64,000 nt of DNA, taken from contig CM049317.1 in NCBI GenBank assembly GCA_026874595.1, forward strand, positions 16,911,382 to 16,975,381, read 5' to 3'. The notes under the pieces were generated by a model that worked only from the letters and a program-made list of their open reading frames with translations, was not told the DNA's origin and made no database searches. Below, in pieces: positions 9,829 to 19,670 of the stretch. The position numbers and the translations under genes were made by a program. The DNA is from Sipunculus nudus. Its lineage: Eukaryota > Annelida > Sipuncula > Golfingiida > Sipunculidae. How positions within the stretch are numbered: position 1 is the first letter of the stretch; the number at the start of each line of letters is the position of its first letter.

Positions 9829-11335
9829 GCAACTGGAGAACTGGAGAACGAAATGAAGAAGGACCTGCAGGACCAGGTGGTTACCCTCGTGGAAGATGGA
9901 TGGTCCAATATACATAATGACCCTGTGGTTGCAACATGCTTACAGACAGACTCTAAAACCTACTTTCTGGATGGTATTGAAACTGGTGATCTTCCAAAAA
10001 CTGCTGAAAACTGTAAGAACTTATGTCAACAGAGCATAAAGAATGCTGAACAGCGCTTTGGTTGTGTTGTAAAAAATATAGTTACAGACAACGCAAAGAA
10101 CATGGAGAGGATGAGGGATGCCCTTCAAAAAGACGATCCAGAATTGAATGTCTACGGTTGCTCAGCTCACTGGTTGAACTTACTTGGTTCTGATTTGACT
10201 CCTACTGCTGTCATCAAACACATTGTAGAGATAAACAAGTACTACCGTAATCATCATGGTCCATCAGCCTGGTTGAAGGAGCACACAGGTAGTGTTAGAC
10301 CTCAGCTTCCTGGTGACACCCGCTGGAAAAGTCAGCTTCACATAGTGGACACCTACCTGACCAACCGAGCATTCATGGTACTTATCACCCAGGACCACGA
10401 ATGTGACATTGATCGAAGCATTATTACCAAGGTCAATGATCACAATCTCTTCTGTCAAGCCAGGGATCTACGAGATCAGCTCAAGCCTATCGCTAATGCT
10501 CTTGACATCTGCCAACGTGACAACACTGGTCTTGCCCAAGCGTGTGAGGTTTGGCTGGACCTACTGGATCATCCAGAACTCCAGGGCCACAGGGCTGCTG
10601 TCTCCAAGAGATTCAACCAAGCAGTCCAGCCATGTCTACTGGCAGCTCACCTACTACATCCAACATACCAAGGTCAGCGACTCACTACTGGACAGCAGCA
10701 GCAAGTTATGGACTGGTTGGCAAAGCGTAACCCAGAGTACATCGCAGCTGCAATCAGCTTTCAGACGAAGTCCCCACCATATCCAGCATTCTACTTCTCT
10801 GCCACATCACTGCCTGCCGTAACTTGGTGGAGGGGAATCAAGAAAGCCAGCCCTACTCTACCTGCAGGATTTGCCGAGTTAGCAGTGAATCTCCACACAG
10901 CATGTGCATCCTCTGCATCCATTGAACGCGTGTTCTCAACCATGGGTATGGTCCAGTCAAAACTTCGAAACAGACTTGGTGTGGAGCGTACAAATAAGCT
11001 TGTGTTTGCATACAGGATGCTGCGTGGAAGCCATGTTTTGGACTATTGAATTCAGTGTTCTGTATAAAATATTAGTCTAGATTGAGTGTTTATATATGAA
11101 TAACAATGTGTACATATTGAACAACAGATACATTATTCTGTGGCTCTGTTATATCTGCATGTTTAGCTATGTTATATATTATTAATAAAGGTTTGTGGGA
11201 ACATGTGGACAAAAGTCATTAGTTTCTTCCCTAACTTCCTTTTCTTCCCAGAAACTTCCTTTTCTTCCCAGAAACTACCTTTTCTTCCCTGGGAAGGGAA
11301 GAAATACCTTTCTTCCCGGAAGTTTGCCAACCCTG
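9829..11335 (+). mobile_element. hAT2: 5'-truncated hAT transposon with right terminal repeat
   Basis: The coding part begins where the 180-bp repeat stops. The right end is recognisable: GTTTGCCAACCCTG (11322-11335) is the reverse complement of the hAT terminal signature CAGGGTTGGCAAAC, preceded by subterminal CTTCCC/GGGAAG repeats (about 11226-11320). The 8 bases after it, CACTTTAC, would be the right target duplication, but no left partner or left terminal repeat is seen. AATAAA near 11183 may be its polyadenylation signal. Confidence 0.8.
9853..11049 (+). CDS. hAT2 transposase, catalytic and dimerisation part (398 aa)
   Basis: This is a cut-and-paste transposase fragment of a DUF659-type hAT family. 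The catalytic aspartates sit in VEDGWSN (about residues 13-19) and TDNAKNM (about 78-84). They are followed by the C-x-x-H pair in YGCSAHWLNLL (about 100), the DTRWKS tryptophan (about 156), and the C-terminal block with catalytic glutamate in SSASIERVFSTMG (about 355-367), then LRNRLGVERTNKLVFAYRML. No stop or frameshift interrupts it. The N-terminal BED-type DNA-binding finger and the first part of the RNase-H fold are missing, because the reading frame runs upstream only into repeat DNA. The ATG at 9853 is simply the first methionine and may not be a real start. Probably inactive, though the open frame suggests recent loss or a chimeric start. Confidence 0.8.
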   Translation: MKKDLQDQVVTLVEDGWSNIHNDPVVATCLQTDSKTYFLDGIETGDLPKTAENCKNLCQQSIKNAEQRFGCVVKNIVTDNAKNMERMRDALQKDDPELNVYGCSAHWLNLLGSDLTPTAVIKHIVEINKYYRNHHGPSAWLKEHTGSVRPQLPGDTRWKSQLHIVDTYLTNRAFMVLITQDHECDIDRSIITKVNDHNLFCQARDLRDQLKPIANALDICQRDNTGLAQACEVWLDLLDHPELQGHRAAVSKRFNQAVQPCLLAAHLLHPTYQGQRLTTGQQQQVMDWLAKRNPEYIAAAISFQTKSPPYPAFYFSATSLPAVTWWRGIKKASPTLPAGFAELAVNLHTACASSASIERVFSTMGMVQSKLRNRLGVERTNKLVFAYRMLRGSHVLDY

Positions 11336-12529
11336 CACTTTACATTTAAACAAACTTTTATTGATTTAATTCAGCTAAGGATTATAATACAGATCCTTAT
11401 GACAGTATTTAAAGAGTACTAAGTGGTATACAAGGCAGCCAGAAAAAGTTAGTTTTCTACAAATGTGGCCATCTGACTGGTCATTCCATTGTTGGAGCAA
11501 ACAGTATTTAGTGGGTGTGTTGGTTTATATATATCAAGGTATCCATTTGTAACATGATTGTATTCTCTAGTTTTAATCTATTTGTGTAATGTAGAAAATT
11601 TTCCTGGTTTTACATCCATTATGGCAATGCATTGTAAAACATGTTTAACATGACATGGCCTTATACTCTCTTTTGCCTTATACAACTTAAAGAGGGATTT
11701 AAGTTTGGCCGGTAGGTCAGTCCTGCATACTTTGTGGAACTGTAAAGTATGGTCATAATTGTTAAACTTCCGCTCCATGCTGATGTATAGATCAAAAATT
11801 TTTGGCAAGTTTCTTATAGATTTTCTTAACATTAATGATTTAACTTTTAGCAGATTCAGTTGCAAATAATTGATATACTGAGTAGAAGAAGTAATTAATT
11901 AATATAACAAACTTATATATTAGACAGACAGGTGATCACTAAAGATTATGATCGATGTACTGGGGATACCTCTTGTATTAGTAGTATTGCAATGTCTGTT
12001 CATGTTTAGTACATGGAAATGAAACAAGGGATATGAACATTATACTTTGAAAATAAATATATATATCTATAAAAGAAGAGTGTAATTTATATATATATGT
12101 CAAGAAACTTGTGTGTCTTCATAGCTAGAGAAATATTTATATTTGTTTGCATGGTAGTTGTAACACTCTTTGTTCATTTCAGTTATTCTGAAACAACAGC
12201 ATTAGAAAGACAATTAAATTTATTTTATCTCATAACTGAATTGTCACTGTTGTTAGCATTGACGAGTGAATGATCTTACACTAATCATTTGTTACATCCC
12301 TATATAATATGCCTACAGGTATACTTACATTTCATAACCCATTTCCCAACAACATTAAACTGAAATAATACAATCCTGTAATATAGAGTGTTTGAATGAA
12401 CTGTCAGTCTTCTATTGAACTTTAGTTTACAAAATATGTATGGTATGTTAATCCTATATGGAGCATTGGTGGTTTGTTTACTACTGCTGGTTTGTTTTGC
12501 TATCCAAAGAGTTTATTATGACCTGTCTA
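11336..12529. other. Non-coding stretch between hAT2 and the Mutator-like element
   Basis: AT-rich sequence with short (AT)n runs near 12055-12105. A minus-strand open frame of 95 codons (11865-11578) resembles no family I know, and I do not call it a gene. Confidence 0.4.
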
Positions 12530-12538
12530 GGAAACTGG

Positions 12539-12880
12539 GGGTCGGTCTTTTTACCGAGCGCTACCGAGCGTACCGAGCGTTACCGAGCGCTAGCGCTCGG
12601 TAGGACTTTTTACCGAGCGCTACCCTGGATTCACACCAGGCATTGCTCTGACCCGCGTGGGGCTACCGAGCGCTCGGTCTCTTTACCGAGCGCTGCCCTT
12701 GGTTCACCCCAGGCAATGCTATAACCCATGTGGGGCTACTGAGCGCTAGAGACTTTTTACTGAGCGCTACCCTGCTCTTACATGGGTATATATAGTGTTC
12801 TTACATACTTAATTCAAACGTCTTGGTACAACCGAGCGCTAAGGACTTTTTACCTAGCGCTGCCATCGCGCACATGACAA
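12539..12880 (+). repeat. Left TIR, built of ACCGAGCG subrepeats
   Basis: It is dominated by repeats of ACCGAGCG and the palindrome ACCGAGCGCTAGCGCTCGGT. Larger subunits consist of CTTTTTACCGAGCGCTACCC, then a CACCAGGCATTGCTCTGACCC-like phrase, then GGGGCTACCGAGCG. One extra subunit (about 12680-12770) is absent from the right TIR. Open frames of up to 88 codons across it translate the repeat. Confidence 0.85.
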
Positions 12881-12960
12881 ATGCATTCACACAAAAAATC
12901 ATGTTCAATTATTTACATTGTAAATATATAGGCTTATATATGTTATCTTTCCCAATCATT

Positions 12961-13287
12961 TTTTTTTCTCTCTCTCTCTCTCTCTCTTTTTTACTTTCTC
13001 TCTCTTTCTTTCCCTCTCCCTGTTTCTTTATCTCTCTCTTTATCTCTCTTTTTTTTCTTTCTATCTCTCCTATATAGCCTATATCGAATAAATATTATAT
13101 AAAGTATAGGTCTTTGTTACTTTTTCCTCTGATTTAGGTTCTTTCTCTGTCTCTCTTTCTCTCTATCTCTCTCTTTCTTTCTTTTTTTCTCTCTCTCCTT
13201 TATATATCGGATAAATATTTTATATAGTATAGCTCTCTCTTTCTATTTCACTTTATCTTTTCTGTCTCTTTCGCTCTCTCTTACTCC

Positions 13288-13302
<15 letters not shown>
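12961..13302. repeat. CT/TTTC-rich low-complexity tract inside the Mutator-like element
   Basis: Pyrimidine-rich microsatellite of CTCT, CTTT and TCTC units, interrupted by two related AT-rich bits containing ATCGRATAAATATT (about 13083 and 13207). An open frame at 12823-13077 reads mostly serine and leucine and is an artefact. Confidence 0.85.
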
Positions 13303-13303
<1 letters not shown>

Positions 13304-13361
<58 letters not shown>

Positions 13362-13495
13362 CGGTATAGCCGTGTTATAGTCTGTAGTTGAAATACCACC
13401 TGACGAAGAAGCCTGTGTGCTTCGAAAGCTCGTATGTTAATAAACTAGTTAGTCTAGTTAGTCTATCTAAAAAAGTCAGTTTATCTTTACCTTCG

Positions 13496-13561
<66 letters not shown>

Positions 13562-13647
13562 CTCTGCATGATGGAAAACAACACGTTATACCGCTCTGGC
13601 CTAGTCTGTAGGCCATAGAGCACTTTATATCGAAGGGTAACACTACC

Positions 13648-13695
<48 letters not shown>
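13304..13695. repeat. Three (AT)n tracts around a unique ~140-bp core
   Basis: (AT)n at about 13304-13358, 13496-13560 and 13650-13695. Between the first two lies the hammerhead-like sequence. Between the second and third lies a GC-balanced segment with GGCCTAGTCTGTAGGCC, a short hairpin. Confidence 0.85.
13400..13427 (+). ncRNA. Hammerhead-ribozyme-like core hairpin
   Basis: CTGACGA (13400-13406) is followed by a 5-bp stem GAAGC/GCTTC with loop CTGTGT (13408-13423) and then GAAA (13424-13427). This order (CUGANGA, stem II, GAAA) is the conserved half of the hammerhead catalytic core. One unpaired A lies before the stem. I could not identify convincing stems I and III or a cleavage site, so activity is unproven. 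Such motifs are known at the termini of Penelope-like elements and small retrozymes in animals. It lies between (AT)n tracts, as retroelement ends often do. Confidence 0.35.
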
Positions 13696-13697
<2 letters not shown>

Positions 13698-14133
13698 TGA
13701 TATATGTAAATATATAGCATAATATTAAATAATATATACATATACTGATATATGAATATATGTATTCATATATATATCTCCAATTTATATGTATGTATAT
13801 CATAACATTAAATAACTTCATATATACATAAATATAATCTTATTTATTTTACATGGATTGTACAAAAAGTTATTAAAACTAATCGCGGCATGCACTCTCC
13901 ATGGCTCCGATGATGGCGTTAGGTAGTCAGCATACATATTTATATATAGGTATATAACCGTCATTTAAAGAAATTTATGCAAAAGGTGTTACACGGTTTG
14001 GTGAGAAATCATCCGACATCATCCAAGTTATATGCATCGTTAGTTATTTTGTTTGCTGGACTAACTGAGAATTGTGCTTTATTCTAAATAACATGAATAT
14101 GATGTTTTGTGCTGTATACGGTTAGAAAACTAG

Positions 14134-14373
14134 TTGTCATGTGCGCGATGGTGGCGCTCGGTAAAAAGTCCCTAGCGCTCGGTAGTTCCAAGTATGTAAG
14201 AACACTGCCTGTTGTTAGAGCAGGGTAGCGATCGGTAAAAAGGACCGAGCGCTCGGTAGCCCTACGCGGGTCAGAGCAATGCCTGGTGTGAATCCAGGGT
14301 AGCGCTCGGTAAAAAGTCCTACCGAGCGCTAGCGCTCGGTAACGCTCGGTACGCTCGGTAAAAAGACTGACCG
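14134..14373 (-). repeat. Right TIR of the Mutator-like element
   Basis: Inverted copy of 12539-12880 lacking one internal subunit of roughly 90-100 bp. It begins TTGTCATGTGCGCGATGG and ends CTTTTTACC-complement followed by GACTGACCG. The adjacent 14374-14382 is the target duplication GGAAACTGG. Confidence 0.85.
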
Positions 14374-14382
14374 GGAAACTGG

Positions 14383-16197
14383 CTGCCAAGTTAACTTGAA
14401 TGGCAGTGTTAATTCTGAAGTATATATTTTTTTATGTTTTGTAATTCATAGGTCTTATATATATGACAACTAACAGTATAACTTAAAAATCAATTTAGAA
14501 GATTTTATGACTTTTTCGCAGCGATTTAAATCATGATTGAGAGTGCGCATCTGCCCCCCGCCCTCCCCCCCCCCCCCCGCCCCCCACTTTCATTTCAAAA
14601 CTGTTCCGTAGCTTATGTTCTGTAGCCTTTGTTCCTGGGTTGAACTCCTCCTTTTCCTAAATCCTGGATCCGCCCCTGATATTGTGATAAAAGCAAATCA
14701 CATATGGCACCGAGAAACCGCAGCGCGTAGGGCTGACTGTTTTGAATAGGCTATAGCCATAGGGCCACTTTAAAGAGTGCGCAGTTGGGTTATAAATTGC
14801 TGGATATCATAATATCACATGTCAGTAGAAGTATTTGAAAAAGAGCGAAAGCTAGGACTGTTAAAAAGGGGATAAAGGGTAACTTATCTGCCGAACTTCA
14901 AGAGACGTGCCCGTCTGGCGCATGGTGTCTGACAACTTCTGGTACAGTACCTTGTGCCTGCAGCAGCCTCTCACGTTTGAACGAAAACCCGGAGGTCTGA
15001 AGACGCATGTCGGGCGGCAGGCCAGGAATCAAATATGCATGATGGACATCAGAAGACATGGCCGCCGACGGCGACGCAACAGTTGCCCAAATATTTATGC
15101 CACAAAAACCTATATTTAGGGTTTAAGACCAATTTTTGCGGCATGGACCCCCCCCCCCCCCGCCTTCCGGACCTGTTGAACTTTATTTTTAGTTGTTGTT
15201 ATTTGACCTCCTGGACTGGACCCCATCCTAGCTTTTCTTTAATCCTGGATAAACCCCTGGATGGGCGGCTGATATCAACACATTTTTTGTTGTATTTCTG
15301 CAGGTCAAAGTCCCGAATTTTAGTGCTGACAGCATATCGCTATTCTATTGCATGTATTGCATGTATTTAGAATAAAATAATATTGTAATCAATTTTATTT
15401 TGTATGAATAAGGATGCTTAATTATGTAATATAATTATACAGGAGCACATTTATAGACGACTTCAAAAGTAACCGCATATATAAAACATTTCCACATGTA
15501 TATACTTCATTTGAAATAAGTTCTTTGATGAGTCTCCGTTGGTGTAAAAGAAAATATTAGTTTTCAGGCACAAATTTTACTTGACAGGTTTGGAATACTT
15601 TTTCTTCTGGATAATATGACTTCTTTCATGTGCATACAAAATGGAATGAGATCGATTAGACAAAAAGCAACGTACCAGTCTAATCGAATGTGAAAAAGAA
15701 GACCAATTAGCTATTTATAATCGATTAATCAGCCCAATACTCTTTAAAAGTAACCTATTTAACAGCAAATCAACTGAACCTCTAGACGTGAAACTTAAGG
15801 GTTAAACCACCTTTGCCATGCGAATTTATGACTATTGATTTCCAGTGTCCGACATCCTGATTTTACCCATTACAAAGGACCCCGCCAAACATCTGGGCCA
15901 GAGCGCCATCTGTCGGTATGCGGACGGATTACATGCATTTGCCAACATTTACTTGTTTGTTTGATTTTTGTTTCATTTATTCATTGCATTTAAACAGCGT
16001 TTTTAGCCATCAAAGTAATTAAAACATTGACGCAAAATCTAAATTTTAAAATACCGTGATTAAAGACGAACGTTCTGCTAGGTCCTAATGGGCTAAATAT
16101 AATTCAAATTCAATTAAGTTTTCTTAAGAATCTCATAAATTAAGTTGCTTAAATAATCACAATTAAAGATATTTAGACCTAAGTTTAATAGTATATG

Positions 16198-16247
<50 letters not shown>

Positions 16248-16340
16248 TATAAAAACGTTCCAACTTTTATTAGCCTCACACTCCCGAGTTCACGTATACT
16301 CCCCTTGAAAATTAAAGGACGCCACTGCACGCGATACGAA
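14383..16340. other. Intergenic DNA with poly-C tracts and diverged short-element ends
   Basis: Two C-rich tracts (about 14552-14585 and 15149-15162) are each followed by sequence ending ATCCTGGATCCGCCCCTG (14663-14680) or CTGGATAAACCCCTGG-like (15245-15260). These are diverged relatives of the MITE at 16346-16465. (AT)n lies at about 16194-16245. No gene recognised. Confidence 0.5.
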
Positions 16341-16345
16341 CAGTG

Positions 16346-16465
16346 CAGGCGCGGACCCGGGGGGCGGGGGGGACTGCTCTTAACCAAGGACTTTTCATTA
16401 GACAATTTTTATGCATGACACCCGCTGACCCCTCCCTGAAAAAAAAAATCCTGGATCCGCGCCTG
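16346..16465. mobile_element. 120-bp MITE with CAGGCGCGGAYCC termini
   Basis: The left end CAGGCGCGGACCCGG and right end CTGGATCCGCGCCTG are inverted copies. CAGTG stands directly on both sides (16341-16345 and 16466-16470), a possible 5-bp target duplication. The terminus type is common among animal MITEs. With only 5 matching flanking bases the superfamily is left open. Confidence 0.65.
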
Positions 16466-16470
16466 CAGTG

Positions 16471-18180
16471 GTACATGCAGACAATGCATCCTTGTTCCGT
16501 GTGTATTAGCAGGCTTAATTATTTCCCATATATGCTTGACCCGATTTCTAGAGAATCATATTTACATGTATTTTATAAGCATCACCTGCCGGTCTGGGAA
16601 AGTCAGCTATTTTGCTAGTTTTGTCACAATGTGTCAGAGAGAGAGGTTAACCAATTATTTTTTATCAGGAGGCTGTGTTACTACTGTGAAAAAAAAACTC
16701 AGGGATATGCACACGTGATTTCAAAGGTTTTAACACTGTATGTGATTTACACTTATATAAACATAATATAAAATCCTTCGAGTACAGTATCGTTTAAGGC
16801 ACTTATAATTTTAATTTTATAGAATTGAGATACTTTTAGAGGATACACATATATTTACAGGTCATGACAGCGTGTTCGGTGCACACTATAAATGAAGTTG
16901 ATAAATAAGGTTGATTGGAGTTGATTTAAAGCTACAAACAACATGTTTTAATGTATACAGATAGGGTATAATTAAGGTATCTAACACTTAGCTGAGTTTG
17001 TTTTAAATATTGTCCTCAGTGAATATATCCATAGAAAGTGGATCCAAGATTTTGGAAAAGGGATGGGAGGGGTCCAACTCAGGAAGAATAATGAGAAAAA
17101 AGTCAGATTTACTGCAATGATGAGGGGCTGATTTAGAGGGGGTGCAGGGGGCCCGCGCTTTCTCTTTTTCTCCTCAAGAGTCTGGGACATTCGCTTCATA
17201 CCGAAAAGCAGTACAGGGTTTCGAGTCTGGTGCCATTTTCTTCCCTAAACCTCTTCATGCGAGTTTTTAATACATTTATTGGAAACAAAAACAAACATTC
17301 ATTACTCACAGAAACATATAGGTGAGCGCATATATATAGATATAACAATAACAATACATATATGACAAAACCAAAGTACACTTATTGTAAAAAATAATTT
17401 TCGTGTCTATAATGCATTAAGTCTTGAACTTACTTTGTATTAATTGCCTAATCTTCTATTAATTTTCTCCATTACACTTCATGCGAAAGTTATGTCCTAG
17501 CACACCTGTTCACATTTCGTTGAGAGCCCCCCGCCCCTCTTTCAGGGGGGAGGAAGTTTGTGGGGGGGGGGGGGGCAGGGATCCGAGGGCACTTAACGCA
17601 TCCCCTACCCTACGCCCTTGGACATGACCTTAGTCAACTTATTACAATAGACCCCCTGATGTAAAGAGACATTTTATCACTGAAACCAAAATGTAGACAT
17701 TTTGTTATATCCTATAATTCTATTAAGATCGTTTCTACAACAATACTACATTGCATACTGTGTGAAATCACTGATAATGATGTGTAGTTATTTTGTAATT
17801 ATTATATTAAATGTGGTATCAATGGCAGCGGTCAGACTACATGCGGGTGATGATTAATTCTTACATAAATTTTTAATAGTGCAAACTATTTGATTGTATG
17901 CGGTGAGCAATTGATTCATAATTAAATTAAGATGTATGTCCATTAACATGTGACAGCTGTATGTAAAGTATGCCTAATTTCGCTACAGTAGTGCAAATGC
18001 TTTCCCATGCAAACACTAGTACCTGATAAACTTTTTGATCATAGAAAATTTGAGGGGTTATACGAAACCATATGTAGAAAGCTGTGTACTAACATAACGT
18101 GAGAATTTTTATTTGCACTTCATTCAGGCTAAATTTCAATATATTTGTTAACACATTAATTCACATTGCTTATGTAAAAA
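16471..18180. other. Intergenic DNA, no supported gene
   Basis: It contains a GGATCC-bearing short-element fragment (about 17039-17165), a CCCCCC/GGGGGG-rich patch (17528-17575) and otherwise AT-rich unique sequence. Open frames on both strands are short and resemble nothing known. Confidence 0.4.
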
Positions 18181-18199
18181 AAAAATATATATATATATA

Positions 18200-19670
18200 T
18201 TTGAGATAGCTTAGACGCACGACGGACGACGAAAGACGGACGACGCCACATTGTTGCATAAGCCTACAAATTCACAAATAATGCAAACCAAGTTTTTCAA
18301 ACAGTTGAAAGATATAGTTCCAATAGTTCTTATCTGGGCATTCTGCGTCTAGACGATAAGTCTAGACGTCTAGACGCTATGTCTAGACGTCTAGACACAT
18401 TGTCTAGACACCAGGCAGAGCCAGGTCAGTTGCCATGGTGATGTCTAGACCCCACCTGGTTGTACTGAGTGACCTCTTGACTTGGCTGCTGAAACTCGGC
18501 ATGTTGTCAAATCTATTTTCAAACACAGAAAGCCTTTTTCAATTGGCTACACTGCTGTTTTAAAGCTGCATTTACCCAATCTATTCTTATAAAAATGGCA
18601 GAACCCTACCATAGAATAATTCTTGTAAAGTGTAAACCAATCGGCTTAACAGTTTCACCATAAAACAGTATACATACTAGAAGAGTCTAAAATGACATTT
18701 TTCGCTTGTAAAAAACAGATAAACCTCCTGTAACTCCTCGAAAATCAACGAACTTGAGCTATTCAAACAAATTTACGAGAGATTGTTCTAGGGATCATTT
18801 CTGTGAAATATTGAACAATTTGGCTGGACAGTTTCGGTAAAGAAAATTTTAAAATCTTTTTTAACTTTTCCTGTATAAAATCTAAGAAAATCACTGAATC
18901 AAAACCATTTGAACAAATTTGAATTTTCAACATCCAAGGATCATTCATGTGTGAGATTAAAGATTTTGACCCAGTGGTTTTTTAAAAGAAGATATTTGTA
19001 GCCACTGAGCAGAAATGGGCTGCTATAACATTAGACTATATTCAGCTTCCCATAACTCGGCCAAAATTTATTGAACAGAACAAACGTAAGAAAGCACTAC
19101 CCTAGATGAGCTAGAAGCATCTCTGTGCAATATTGAACAATTTGGCTATGTGCTTTCAGTGAAGAAGATTTGTGTAGCCCTCTGTATGTTTCGGGAACCG
19201 TTGACCCCCGTACAAAAAGACTAATGCAGACTAACATTAACATAAAACTTGATGATGATAGCTCCAGCCGTTTCTGAGATTGTAATTTTAGCATGCAAAT
19301 GACTAAGGTCAACTTCCTGTAATTCGGTCAGAAAATCACCGAACTGGAACCATTCGAACAAACTTGAGAGAGATTGTTCCAGGGAACATTTCTGTGAAAT
19401 ATTGGACAATTTGGCAGGACAGTTTCAGAGCAGAATATTTTTAAAGGTTTTTCGGCCTCTTCCCTAAAAAATTTAAATTAATGCAGATACCCAATAATAA
19501 GCTCTAGGGCCTCCAAGTTTAACATGTGACTAATTCTTACATGTAAGTTGGAGCTGCTAGCTCCGACGGTTTCTGACTTACCGCCATGGACGGCGGTCGG
19601 CCAGCACTGGACGGCGGACGGACGACGCCGCGCCATCGCATAAGCTCACAGGTTCGCTAAAAATTATTTA
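18200..19670. repeat. Diverged ~280-bp repeat array with GACGACGG-rich borders
   Basis: Related units carry GAACAAATTTGAGAGAGATTG-like and TGTGAAATATTGAACAATTTGGC phrases near 18770-18840, 19110-19160 and 19350-19430. Each is followed by sequence with CAGTTTC. GACGGACGACG tracts followed by GCATAAGC lie at about 18218-18262 and 19600-19645. This is the layout of a known type of invertebrate dispersed repeat. Minus-strand open frames here are repeat translations. Confidence 0.65.
18347..18455. repeat. Cluster of GTCTAGAC palindromes
   Basis: The 8-bp palindrome GTCTAGAC, or its core TCTAGAC, occurs about seven times in some 110 bases, often back to back as TCTAGACGTCTAGAC. It is inserted in the diverged repeat array. 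Function unknown. Confidence 0.8.

Larger units (their letters stand above)
12539..14373. mobile_element. Non-autonomous Mutator-like element, 1.8 kb, long TIRs and 9-bp target duplication
   Basis: GGAAACTGG occurs immediately left (12530-12538) and right (14374-14382), a perfect 9-bp target duplication. The ends are long inverted repeats (12539-12880 and 14134-14373) that are nearly identical apart from one extra internal block on the left. Long TIRs plus a 9-bp duplication fit the Mutator-like superfamily; Merlin (8-9 bp) is an alternative. The interior is CT-rich and (AT)n sequence plus a hammerhead-like hairpin, with no transposase, so movement would need a source in trans. High TIR similarity suggests a young insertion. 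Confidence 0.8.

Noticed and set aside
12458-12724. 88-codon frame with ERTERYRAL repeats
   Set aside because: It translates the ACCGAGCG subrepeats of the TIR.
13375-13821. 148-codon minus-strand frame rich in Tyr-Ile
   Set aside because: It is mostly the translation of (AT)n tracts inside the Mutator-like element.
18347-18455. CRISPR-like array
   Set aside because: The spacing of the palindromes is irregular and there are no unique spacers of constant length; the genome is eukaryotic.
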